Shown: positions 10,449 through 18,821 of the stretch, piece by piece
Layout of the letters: every line of letters starts with the position of its first letter
How positions within the stretch are numbered: the stretch's first letter is position 1
From: Oscillibacter valericigenes
GTDB taxonomy: Bacteria > Bacillota > Clostridia > Oscillospirales > Oscillospiraceae
Direction: 5' to 3'
DNA: 64,000 nt
Assembly (NCBI RefSeq): GCF_021531315.1
Contig: NZ_JAFBIQ010000006.1
Location: 32,947-96,946 of the forward strand
Notes under the pieces: generated by a model
The model's input: only the letters and a program-made list of their open reading frames with translations
Told to the model about the DNA's origin: nothing
The model's database searches: none
Position numbers and translations under genes: made by a program

Positions 10449-10748
10449 ATGCGAAGGACCCGCCGCAGCGGAGGCTTTTTCCTCTGTCTGCTGCTCAATG
10501 TGCTGCTGAATTGGGAGGGCGTCATCCCTGCGGCGCTTTTATTTGCGCTGCACCGTTGGCGCGGCTGGCCGCTTTGGTGGGCGGGAGCTGCGCTCGCGCT
10601 CTGGATCGGCGGGCTGATCGTTTGGATGCTTGTCCTCGGCTGGGCGAGCGACTGCGGCAGCCGCCGCGACGAGCCGCGGGAGAACAAAAATCCCTATTCC
10701 GCCAGGCAGTACCCGAAGAAAGAGCATATCACGGAGCGAAACGAATGA
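10449..10748 (+). CDS. Small membrane protein, unknown function
   Basis: A 99-residue protein with a basic start, two or three hydrophobic segments up to about residue 67 (rich in Trp and Leu), and a hydrophilic basic tail. GAAGGGAGTGTGAGCC precedes the ATG. It is the last of the three-gene small membrane protein group and is followed by a hairpin terminator. I recognise no family. Confidence 0.6.
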   Translation: MRRTRRSGGFFLCLLLNVLLNWEGVIPAALLFALHRWRGWPLWWAGAALALWIGGLIVWMLVLGWASDCGSRRDEPRENKNPYSARQYPKKEHITERNE

Positions 10749-10751
10749 AGC

Positions 10752-10779
10752 AATGCGCGAGCGTCACTGCTCGCGCATT
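10752..10779 (+). terminator. Hairpin terminator shared with the 3' end of the glycosyltransferase gene
   Basis: An 11-bp perfect stem (10752-10762 with 10769-10779), 6-base loop, followed by TTCTC on the plus strand. The hairpin overlaps the last codons of the opposite gene. Confidence 0.65.
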
Positions 10780-11843
10780 TTCTCAAAGATGGCAAGATTG
10801 CTCCGCAGCCGTTCCTCATTCGGCGCAAGCGCGACGGCCTCGCGGCAGGCGGCAGCGGCGCTTTCCGCGTCGCCGAGGTGGGCGTAGGCGAGCGAGAGCA
10901 GGTCGTAGGGGAGGCTCCCCCAGGCGTCCGCCTCGCAGATATAGGTGCGCGGGCGCTCGGTGATGGCGAGCGCGGCGCGCAGCACATCGACCAGCGCGTA
11001 CCAGCGCCCCTGCGCGTAGAGGAGCTGCGCGTAGTCCATGTACGGCTCGCGCAGGTGCGGGGCCTCGGCGACGGCGCGGTGCAGCCAGCGCTCCGCCGAA
11101 TCGTCCTGTTCAAGCGCGCGCAGGCAGCGGGCGATGTAGCGCATCGACGCGCAGCGTTCGTCCGCCCAGACGGCGGAGGGCAGCGTCAGGTGCCACGCGA
11201 GCGTTTCAATGGCCTTCTGCCACTCGCCGCGGAACATATACTCCCGCCCAAGGTAATGGCAGTTTCGGTCGTTCTGCGGGTCCTCCCGAACGGCCAGCTC
11301 CAGCAGCGGCAGGTATTGCCCGCGGGACTTCGTCTCGTCGGGGTGATGGTCGAGCTGCACGCCGGCCGCGTCCACGAAGCGCTCCGCGCCCTCGCCGGTG
11401 TAGGCAAGCGTCTCATGCACCGGACTTGCCCAGCGGTAGCAGCCGTTTTTGTGAATTTTATCCGCCCAGAACACCATGCCCTCGCTGCCGTCTGGCCGAA
11501 AGCTCCAGGTGTAGCGGTAGCGGGCGCGGGTGGTGTCCGGCTGCCATGTGCGCTCCAGCGCGGCGCGCCAGCCGGGGTGGAACTGCTCGTCGAGATCGAT
11601 GGCGCAGCAGATGTCCGCGTCGGCGGGAATGAGCCCCAGCGACTCATTCCGCGCCGTATCGAAGCGCCACGGCGCGATGACTGTTTCGCCCACGATGGCC
11701 CCGCGTGAGCGCAGACGCTCCACTGTGTCGTCGGTCGAGCCGGTGTCGAGCACACAGACATAATCGGCCTCGGACATCGAGTCCATGAAGCGGTCGACGA
11801 ACTGCGACTCATTTTTGCAGATGGCGTAAACGCATACCTTCAA
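10764..11843 (-). CDS. Glycosyltransferase family 2-like protein with TPR-type tail
   Basis: A GT-A glycosyltransferase of about 359 residues. The N-terminus KVCVYAICKNES and VLDTGSTDDT form the nucleotide-sugar-binding start, and AIDLDEQFHPGW carries the Asp-x-Asp metal site. The C-terminal half (from about residue 185) is made of helical repeats like TPRs (YLGREYMFRGEWQKAIE, AYAHLGDAESAAAACREAV). I chose the TTG at 11843 because GGGAGGG lies eight bases before it; an ATG six codons upstream has no ribosome-binding site. It lies directly downstream of the collagen-like gene on the same strand, so that protein is a plausible acceptor, as with BclA and its glycosyltransferases in bacilli. That link is inference. 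Confidence 0.8.
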   Translation of the reverse strand: MKVCVYAICKNESQFVDRFMDSMSEADYVCVLDTGSTDDTVERLRSRGAIVGETVIAPWRFDTARNESLGLIPADADICCAIDLDEQFHPGWRAALERTWQPDTTRARYRYTWSFRPDGSEGMVFWADKIHKNGCYRWASPVHETLAYTGEGAERFVDAAGVQLDHHPDETKSRGQYLPLLELAVREDPQNDRNCHYLGREYMFRGEWQKAIETLAWHLTLPSAVWADERCASMRYIARCLRALEQDDSAERWLHRAVAEAPHLREPYMDYAQLLYAQGRWYALVDVLRAALAITERPRTYICEADAWGSLPYDLLSLAYAHLGDAESAAAACREAVALAPNEERLRSNLAIFEKMREQ

Positions 11844-11870
11844 AGCGAATATCCCTCCCATGCTATGTAG

Positions 11871-11893
11871 GCGGCGCGGAATCTCCGCGCCGC
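11871..11893 (-). other. Strong hairpin between collagen-like gene and glycosyltransferase gene
   Basis: A perfect 10-bp GC-rich stem (11871-11880 with 11884-11893) with a 3-base loop. No T-run follows on either strand. It may be an mRNA processing or stability element that lowers expression of the downstream gene rather than a terminator. Confidence 0.5.
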
Positions 11894-11908
11894 GTTGCTT
11901 TGCTTCTC

Positions 11909-12448
11909 TCAGGTGGCGAGCAGACCCGCCGCGCGCAGGCTTGCGAGCAGCGCGTTGAGCTGAGCCGCCGTGTTGCCGGGATCGGTGGTGTCTGCGACCG
12001 CCGCCGCGGGACGGATCGTCGCCGCGGGGCCGGTGGGGCCGACAGGCCCCTGAGGACCGTCAGCGCCGACAGGACCGACAGGACCCTGCGGGCCGGTAGG
12101 CCCGGTGGGACCGGCAGGACCAACTGCACCGACTGCACCGGCAGGCCCCTGCGCACCCTGAAGGCCCTGCGGGCCCATGGGACCCGTGGGACCCTGTGCT
12201 CCCTGCGCGCCCGCCGGACCGGCAGGACCCTGCGGGCCTTGCAGACCCTGCACGCCCTGCGGCCCCGTGGGACCGATGGGACCGGGAACGCCCTGAAGCC
12301 CCTGCACGCCCTGCGGACCGGTCGGACCGATCACGCCGTAGGGCGGATACGGAGGCGGCGGACACGGCGGCGGGCAAGGACGCGGGCAGCACGGATTTTC
12401 GCAGCAGCTATTGCCGCAATTACCCTGATAACGATTGATAGCGATCAC
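11909..12448 (-). CDS. Collagen-like Gly-X-Y repeat protein with Cys/Pro-rich head (spore-surface type)
   Basis: The 179-residue product has three parts. Residues 1-37 hold six cysteines in pairs and a proline cluster. Residues 38-142 are 35 uninterrupted Gly-X-Y triplets dominated by GPT, GPQ, GLQ and GPA. Residues 143-179 end with [18 protein letters not shown], a tail common in clostridial collagen-like proteins. Such proteins form trimeric filaments on the exosporium or cell surface, as BclA does. Start: AAGGAGG lies directly against the GTG at 12448, with no spacing, so the real initiation codon is uncertain; no ATG is available. A stable hairpin (12461-12484) precedes it and no sigma-A promoter is visible, which would fit a sporulation sigma factor. 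Confidence 0.85.
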   Translation of the reverse strand: MIAINRYQGNCGNSCCENPCCPRPCPPPCPPPPYPPYGVIGPTGPQGVQGLQGVPGPIGPTGPQGVQGLQGPQGPAGPAGAQGAQGPTGPMGPQGLQGAQGPAGAVGAVGPAGPTGPTGPQGPVGPVGADGPQGPVGPTGPAATIRPAAAVADTTDPGNTAAQLNALLASLRAAGLLAT

Positions 12449-12526
12449 CCTCCTTGAGAGCCTTCGGCGGCGCGCCGCCGAGGGCGCAGACCTTTGGCCT
12501 GCGGTTCAGTCTATGCGGCGAGACGC

Positions 12527-12556
12527 AAAAAGGTCCCGCCTGCTTGAGGCGGGACC
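12527..12556 (-). terminator. Terminator of metK
   Basis: A perfect 10-bp stem (12556-12547 with 12541-12532) with a 5-base loop, followed on the minus strand by TTTTT. It lies 30 bp after the metK stop. Confidence 0.85.
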
Positions 12557-12586
12557 CTTCAAGGGATATTCTCTTTTGCGCGGCGC

Positions 12587-13765
<1,179 letters not shown>

Positions 13766-13800
13766 AATTCTTTCTTTCCTTTCTTTTCTCGCGGGAGAAC

Positions 13801-13830
13801 AAAAAGCGCTCTGCCGAACCGACAGAGCGC
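13801..13830 (-). terminator. Riboswitch-controlled terminator upstream of metK
   Basis: The minus-strand RNA forms a stem of about 11 bp (13830-13820 with 13816-13806) followed by TTTTTG. It sits between the SAM-I aptamer and metK and should form when SAM is bound. Confidence 0.85.
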
Positions 13831-13845
13831 GAAAACTTTTGCTTT

Positions 13846-13939
13846 CCCTCATCTTTCGATTCGTTCGACGGATTTGGCACCTTGCATTGCAGGTTGTCGT
13901 GGTATCATCGGGCCGTTCCCTCCACCACTCTTGATGAAG
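13846..13939 (-). promoter_or_regulatory. SAM-I (S-box) riboswitch aptamer
   Basis: On the minus strand the leader shows the S-box hallmarks in order: ATCAAGAGTGGTGGAGGGA, GGCCCGATGATACC, CGACAACC, AAGGTGCCAAATCC and GAAAGATGAGG. CTTCATC at the 5' end pairs with GATGAGG at the 3' end to form P1. With the terminator at 13801-13830 this is a complete transcriptional off-switch for metK. Confidence 0.93.
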
Positions 13940-13968
13940 TATGAACTTTTGAAACTTTGCTACGATAT

Positions 13969-13997
13969 ATTTTACCCATGCCAGGGCAGTTTGTCAA
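13969..13997 (-). promoter_or_regulatory. Sigma-A promoter of metK
   Basis: Minus strand: TTGACA (13997-13992), 17 bp, TAAAAT (13974-13969). The predicted start lies about 25 bp before the riboswitch P1 helix. Confidence 0.8.
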
Positions 13998-14043
13998 CCG
14001 ATTTTTTACGAAGCTGCGCAAATGGAAGCTTTTTCGTGCCCGC

Positions 14044-14190
14044 TCAGTCCGCCGTCTGGTGCGAGAGGATGCGCCAGTCCTCGCCGCTTTTTTGCAGTGT
14101 CAGCTTTCTTGCGGGGTTGCCCGGCAGATAGCCCGCTGTCCACAGAGAAACGGTATCGGCGTCCTTTTCACCGTAATAGGGGACGAACAT
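14044..14190 (-). pseudogene. Short open frame, possible gene remnant
   Basis: A 48-codon frame with protein-like composition (VSLWTAGYLPGNPARKLTL then GEDWRILSHQ). It has no ribosome-binding site at its ATG, and the frame continues upstream for about 14 more codons before a stop. The run looks like the C-terminal end of a larger protein whose 5' part has been lost. It could instead be a small gene. The rest of 13998-14311 holds only the rhomboid-like gene's promoter. Confidence 0.35.
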
Positions 14191-14311
14191 ACCGGGGGGA
14201 AAAGTCAAGCAGCGGCGGAATTTTTGCGGAATTTATAATTTGGTAATGACTTTTCCCAACACATGGGGTACAATGCTGGATAAGCTATTATTGCCACGGG
14301 AGGAATCGACC

Positions 14312-15187
14312 TTGAACTCACTTCGCCGCCGCATCGACCGCTTCTGCGTTCTGCATCCGAATTTCGGTATTCCGAACCTGATGCTCTACATCGTCATCGG
14401 CAACATCGCCTTTTATCTGCTCTCCCTGTTTTCCTCGCTCAACAACACCTCGTTCTATTCCATTCTCAGCTTCAGCTGGGCGGGGCTCAAGGCGGGGCAG
14501 CTCTGGCGGCTTTTGTCGTTCAGCTTCTTGCCGATGGATACCCGACCTTTTTGGCTGCTCGTGAGCTGCTACTTTTACTACTGGATCGGCTCGACGCTCG
14601 AGCGCGAGTGGGGTACGGCAAAGTTCACCATCTACTACCTCAGCGGCGTGCTGCTCACGGCGCTCGGCGCGGTGCTTACGAGCCTGCTCACGGGCATTGA
14701 CTATCAGGTCGCGGGCGCGGCGTATGTGAACCTTGCGATGTTTTTCGCCTTCGCAACGCTCTATCCCGACGCGCAGGTGCTGCTGTTCTTTATCATTCCG
14801 ATCAAGATCAAGTGGCTCGCCATTTTGGACGCTTGCTACTTCGCGTATATCATCTTCTTCTGTGCCGCCGCGCGCTACTGGATCGGTGCGGTGCTGCCGC
14901 TCGTGGCGCTGCTGAACTTCTTCGTGTTCTTTGCGCCGGAGATCGGGCGCTTTGTCAAGCGCGAGCAGGTGAGAGGCAAGCAGGCGGCGCACTTCCACAA
15001 CACCGTCCGTCAGACGCAGCGCGAGCAGGCCACGCAGGGCTACCGCCACAAGTGCGCGGTCTGCGGCCGCACGGATGCCACGAACCCGGAGCTGCAGTTC
15101 CGCTACTGCTCGAAGTGCGCGGGCTATCACTGCTTCTGCACCGACCATATTTTCAACCATGTTCATTTTACGGACGAGAATCCGTGA
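14312..15187 (+). CDS. Rhomboid-like membrane protein lacking the catalytic serine, with C-terminal zinc finger
   Basis: A 291-residue protein with about six membrane helices in the order and loop pattern of rhomboid proteases (GQLWRLLSFSFLP after helix 1, then LEREWGTAKFTIYYLSG). In the helix where active rhomboids carry GxSG, this one reads AGAAYVNLAMFFAFATLYPD, so the nucleophile is missing. About 50 residues after the last helix, a cysteine/histidine cluster (CAVCG, YCSKCAGYHCFC, HVHF) looks like a zinc-binding domain. Start: TTG at 14312, placed seven bases after GGGAGGA. A weak promoter (ATGACT, 17 bp, TACAAT at 14246-14274) lies upstream. It is probably a non-proteolytic scaffold or regulator. 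Confidence 0.7.
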   Translation: MNSLRRRIDRFCVLHPNFGIPNLMLYIVIGNIAFYLLSLFSSLNNTSFYSILSFSWAGLKAGQLWRLLSFSFLPMDTRPFWLLVSCYFYYWIGSTLEREWGTAKFTIYYLSGVLLTALGAVLTSLLTGIDYQVAGAAYVNLAMFFAFATLYPDAQVLLFFIIPIKIKWLAILDACYFAYIIFFCAAARYWIGAVLPLVALLNFFVFFAPEIGRFVKREQVRGKQAAHFHNTVRQTQREQATQGYRHKCAVCGRTDATNPELQFRYCSKCAGYHCFCTDHIFNHVHFTDENP

Positions 15188-15207
15188 GCGTATAAGGAGG
15201 CTTTTTT

Positions 15208-15771
15208 ATGGCACTGACAAAAGAACAGGCGTGGGAGCTGCTCAACGAGTACAACAAGGGCGAATTTCACCTCAAGCACGGGCAGATCGTCGGCGATGTG
15301 ATGCGCTGGTACGCAAATGAGCTCGGCTACGGCGACGAGGCGGACTTCTGGGAGACCGTGGGTCTCCTGCACGACCTCGATTTTGAGCTGTACCCCGACG
15401 AGCACTGCATCAAATCGCAGGAGCTCATGCGCGAGCACGGCCTTGACGAGCGTTTGATCCGCGCGACCGCCAGCCACGGCTACGGCCTGCACTTTGACGG
15501 TCTCCCCGAGCCGCAGCACGAGATGGAGAAGGTCCTCTTTGCCGCCGACGAGCTGACCGGCCTGATCGGCGCGGCTGCCATCATGCGCCCGAGCAAGAGC
15601 GTGGACGACCTTGAGGTCAAGTCCGTCAAGAAAAAGTACAAGGACAAGAAGTTCGCCGCCGGCTGCTCGCGCGAGGTCATCGAGCGCGGCGCGGAGATGC
15701 TCGGCTGGGACCTTGATACATTGATCGAGCGCACGATCCTCGCCATGCGCGCGAGCGAGCATGTGGATTGA
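15208..15771 (+). CDS. HD-domain protein (putative metal-dependent phosphohydrolase)
   Basis: A 187-residue soluble protein. HLKHGQIVGDVM, GLLHDLDFE and ASHGYG provide the histidines and the His-Asp pair of an HD-domain metal site, and DELTGLIGAAAIMRPSK is typical of a clostridial HDIG subfamily. The family hydrolyses phosphate bonds, but the substrate of this subgroup is unknown. ATAAGGAGG precedes the ATG. It follows the rhomboid-like gene by 20 bp and is probably cotranscribed. Confidence 0.8.
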   Translation: MALTKEQAWELLNEYNKGEFHLKHGQIVGDVMRWYANELGYGDEADFWETVGLLHDLDFELYPDEHCIKSQELMREHGLDERLIRATASHGYGLHFDGLPEPQHEMEKVLFAADELTGLIGAAAIMRPSKSVDDLEVKSVKKKYKDKKFAAGCSREVIERGAEMLGWDLDTLIERTILAMRASEHVD

Positions 15772-15788
15772 GAAAAGGGAAGAGAAAA

Positions 15789-15824
15789 GGGAGCGACCGC
15801 TCAAAAGCGGCCGCTCCCTTTTTT
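15789..15824. terminator. Terminator between the HD-domain gene and ygfK
   Basis: A 13-bp stem with one mismatch (15789-15801 with 15806-15818) is followed by six T on the plus strand. On the minus side the flank is CTTTTCTCTTCCC, so it may also stop ygfK transcription. Confidence 0.85.
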
Positions 15825-15851
15825 GTGCGAAAGGAGCTGTGATTTTTGCGC

Positions 15852-18794
15852 TTACGCGAAGAGGTAGCCGTACTCGCCGCGCAGGGTGAAGATCAGCGCC
15901 TCAATGTCGACCGGCAGGTCGTTGTCGGAGGTGGAGAGGTCATAGTCGCGCTCGTCCGCCATGCGGACGCGGACATGCTCGCCGTCGAGGAAGAGGACGC
16001 CGGGGTTCGTGCTCTCGGCCATATCCTCCGCCGTCTGGAAGAGGGTGAACTTATCGTGGCAGGGCTCGCTGGCGTAGGGGCAGAACTGCGTGCAGTTGCC
16101 GCACTCGTTGCACAGCTTGTCGATGTGGACGATCTGGTGGCTCTCGTCGGGCATGACGATGGCGACATTCGCGCGGTTCGGGCAGGAGTCGACGCAGTTC
16201 TCGCAGATGGTGGAGCATTGCAGGCAGCGCTCGCCCTCGCACTTGCCGCTCATTCTGAGAATGCCGTGCTTGGCGATGGCGTCGGCCTCGGTGATGAAGG
16301 CCTGCGCGGGGATCTCATACTCGTAGGGCGCGCCGATCACAGCCTCGGCAAAGCGGGCGGCGTCGGCAATGCCCTCGACCACCGTGGCGGGGCCGCGGTG
16401 CGCGTCGCCCGCGCAGTACACGCCCTCAAGGTTGGTCTCAAACGCGGGACCCTTGCGCTCCATCTCGATGCCGTTCGATGCCATGAGGTCGGAATCGACC
16501 TGCTCGCCGACCGCGGAGAGCACGAGGTCGCAGGGAATGGTGAACTGCTCGCCGGACCTCATGGGGCTGCGGCGGCCGCTCTCGTCGGGCGCGCCGAGCA
16601 CCATCCTGTCGCACAAAAGCTGCCCCTTGGCCTGCTTGACGGGGGCGGCGAGCTCGATGAACTCCACGCCGTCGGCGATGGCGAGCTGCAGCTCGTGCTC
16701 GTCGGCGGGCATGAACTTCTTCGTGCGGCGGTAGAGAATGGTCGCGTGCGCGCCCATGCGCTTGGCGACACGGGCAGCGTCCATCGCGGTGTTGCCTGCG
16801 CCGACGACCACGATGCTGCCGGAGAGGTTGGGCTTGACCTGCTTTTTCTCCTTCTTCATCCACTCAATGACGCCCTGCACATTGCCCTCGATGTCGAGCT
16901 TACCTGCCTTCCACGCGCCGGTGGCGAGGAGGATGTGGGTGTAGCCCATCTCCTTGAGCTCGGCGACGGAGGGGGCGGGTTTGCCGCACTTGACCTCGAC
17001 GCCGTACTTCATCATGAGGGCAATGTCCTTGTCGATGGCCTCGTCGCTGATGCGGAAGGAGGGGATCACATAGCGCGGCACGCCGCCGAGCTTGCGCTCG
17101 CGCTCGAAGATGGTGGTCTCGATGCCGGCGCGGCCGCAGAAGTACGCCGCGGCGATGCCTGTCGGGCCGCCGCCGACGATGGCGACGCGCTTGCCCTCGA
17201 TGCGCTCGGGCTGCTTGATAGAGGCCATCAGAGCGTTGTAGCCCTTTTCGGCGGCAAGGAGCTTGGTGTCGCGGATGTGGACGCTCTCTTCATAGAAGTT
17301 GCGCGAGCACTTGCCCTGACAGCGGTGGGCGCAGATGGTGCCGGTGATGAAGGGCAGGGCGTTCCTCTCCGTGATGAGACGGAGCGCGGGGCCGTAGAGC
17401 CCCTTGCGGCACAGCTCGATGTACTCGGGAATGTCCTGCTCGATGGGGCAGCCGCCCTTGCAGGGGGCGATGAAGCAGTCGAGCCACGGCACCTGCTCGG
17501 TGGACTTGCGGCTGGGGAGCGGCTTGATGGGCTTGAGATGGTGATGGTCCGTGCGGGCCGCGGCGGCGAGGTCGGAGATGGCGGCGGAGTCGGTGCCGGC
17601 AAAGGCGCGATACTCCATCGGCTCGACCTTCTCGACCATCTGAAGCAGGCGGTTGTAGCCGCCGGGCTTCAAAATCGTGGTGGCGACGGTGATGGGCCAA
17701 ATGCCCGCAGCAAAGAGCTTATCGCAGTTGAAGTACTCCGCGCCGCCTGCGAACGAGATGCGCAGCTTGCCGCCGAACGCGCGGGAGATGCGGCTGCACA
17801 TCTCGATGGTCAGCGGGAAGAGACTGCGGCCAGACATATACATTTCTTCGTTCGGAAGTTCGCCGCGTGTGGTGTCCACGGGGAAGGTGTTGGAGAGCTT
17901 GAGACCGAACTCCAGACCCTCCTTGTCCGCGAGCTTCTGCAAACGCTCGAACATCGGCACCGCGTCCTCCCACTGGAGGTCCTCGTTGAAGTGATGCTCG
18001 TCGAACACGATGTAGTCGTAGCCCATGGAGTCGAGGATCGTGCGGGCGGTCTTGTAGCCGAGGATGGTGGGGTTGCACTTGACGAAGGTGTGCAGGTGCT
18101 TTTTGGTGAGCAGATAGCTTGCGATGCGCTCGATCTCCTGCGGCGGGCAGCCATGGAGCGTGGAGACGGTGACCGAGCGCGAAACGCGCGGGGAGATGTG
18201 CGCGATGAAATCGCGCTCGGCGGGGAAGAGCTCGGTGAGGACACGCTTGCACTCCTTAAATTGCGGCGTCTTGCCCGCATCCATCATGTTGTCGATGTAG
18301 CTGTTGACCTTGCGGCCCTTGATGCCGTCTAAGTCATAGCCGACGGACATATTGAACACGAAGCCGTCGGGATCGCCGAGGCCGTAGACCCTGCTGATGG
18401 CCTTGAGCGCACACCACGCCTTGATGTACTCGTCCTGCGCCTGCTGCACGGTCAGCTCGGTGGACCACTCCTGATTGTAGCCCTCGTCGGCGGCGAGGAT
18501 GCAGGGGCGCGGCACGCAGGCGGCAAGCTCAGCGCCGTCCATCTTCTGTACGGTCTTGACCTCGAAGAAGCGCGCGCCGGCAAAGTAGGCGGCGATGATG
18601 TTCTGCGCGAGCTGGCTGTTGGGGCCGGCGGCGGGGCCAAATGGGGTCTCGATGCGCTCGCCGAAGATGGGCAGGCTCTTGCCCGTGGCCTCATATTTCT
18701 TGTGGACGCCGAAGATGTCGCCGCTCTGGGCGTACTCGGTCACGATCCAGTTCATCAGGGATGCGAACGGAATGGGATACATTTTTTCAGACAT
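15852..18794 (-). CDS. ygfK: YgfK: iron-sulfur/flavin oxidoreductase of the anaerobic purine pathway
   Basis: A 980-residue multidomain redox protein. Residues 1 to about 430 form a dihydroorotate dehydrogenase-like barrel part. A GltD-like part follows, with cysteines in APCKGGCPIEQDI and CAHRCQGKCSR, then two nucleotide-binding folds (AIVGGGPTGIAAA for FAD, VVVGAGNTAMDAA for NAD(P)). The C-terminus holds clusters of cysteines (CLQCSTICENCVDSCP, CNECGNCTQFCPYA) for [4Fe-4S] centres. This is the plan of E. coli YgfK, first named a putative selenate reductase subunit and since linked to anaerobic urate/purine breakdown. It lies 27 bp after ssnA with AAAGGAGGAACAACG before the ATG, so the two form an operon. 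Confidence 0.9.
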   Translation of the reverse strand: MSEKMYPIPFASLMNWIVTEYAQSGDIFGVHKKYEATGKSLPIFGERIETPFGPAAGPNSQLAQNIIAAYFAGARFFEVKTVQKMDGAELAACVPRPCILAADEGYNQEWSTELTVQQAQDEYIKAWCALKAISRVYGLGDPDGFVFNMSVGYDLDGIKGRKVNSYIDNMMDAGKTPQFKECKRVLTELFPAERDFIAHISPRVSRSVTVSTLHGCPPQEIERIASYLLTKKHLHTFVKCNPTILGYKTARTILDSMGYDYIVFDEHHFNEDLQWEDAVPMFERLQKLADKEGLEFGLKLSNTFPVDTTRGELPNEEMYMSGRSLFPLTIEMCSRISRAFGGKLRISFAGGAEYFNCDKLFAAGIWPITVATTILKPGGYNRLLQMVEKVEPMEYRAFAGTDSAAISDLAAAARTDHHHLKPIKPLPSRKSTEQVPWLDCFIAPCKGGCPIEQDIPEYIELCRKGLYGPALRLITERNALPFITGTICAHRCQGKCSRNFYEESVHIRDTKLLAAEKGYNALMASIKQPERIEGKRVAIVGGGPTGIAAAYFCGRAGIETTIFERERKLGGVPRYVIPSFRISDEAIDKDIALMMKYGVEVKCGKPAPSVAELKEMGYTHILLATGAWKAGKLDIEGNVQGVIEWMKKEKKQVKPNLSGSIVVVGAGNTAMDAARVAKRMGAHATILYRRTKKFMPADEHELQLAIADGVEFIELAAPVKQAKGQLLCDRMVLGAPDESGRRSPMRSGEQFTIPCDLVLSAVGEQVDSDLMASNGIEMERKGPAFETNLEGVYCAGDAHRGPATVVEGIADAARFAEAVIGAPYEYEIPAQAFITEADAIAKHGILRMSGKCEGERCLQCSTICENCVDSCPNRANVAIVMPDESHQIVHIDKLCNECGNCTQFCPYASEPCHDKFTLFQTAEDMAESTNPGVLFLDGEHVRVRMADERDYDLSTSDNDLPVDIEALIFTLRGEYGYLFA

Positions 18795-18821
18795 CGTTGT
18801 TCCTCCTTTGGCTGTGATGGC

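Noticed and set aside
11998..12338. Short repeated units resembling a CRISPR array
   Set aside because: The repeats are 9-bp-based Gly-X-Y codons inside one open frame, without unique spacers; this is the collagen-like gene.
15846..18332. Very long plus-strand open frame opposite ygfK
   Set aside because: GC-rich codon choice on the real strand removes stops from the opposite strand. ygfK on the minus strand explains the region completely, with motifs.
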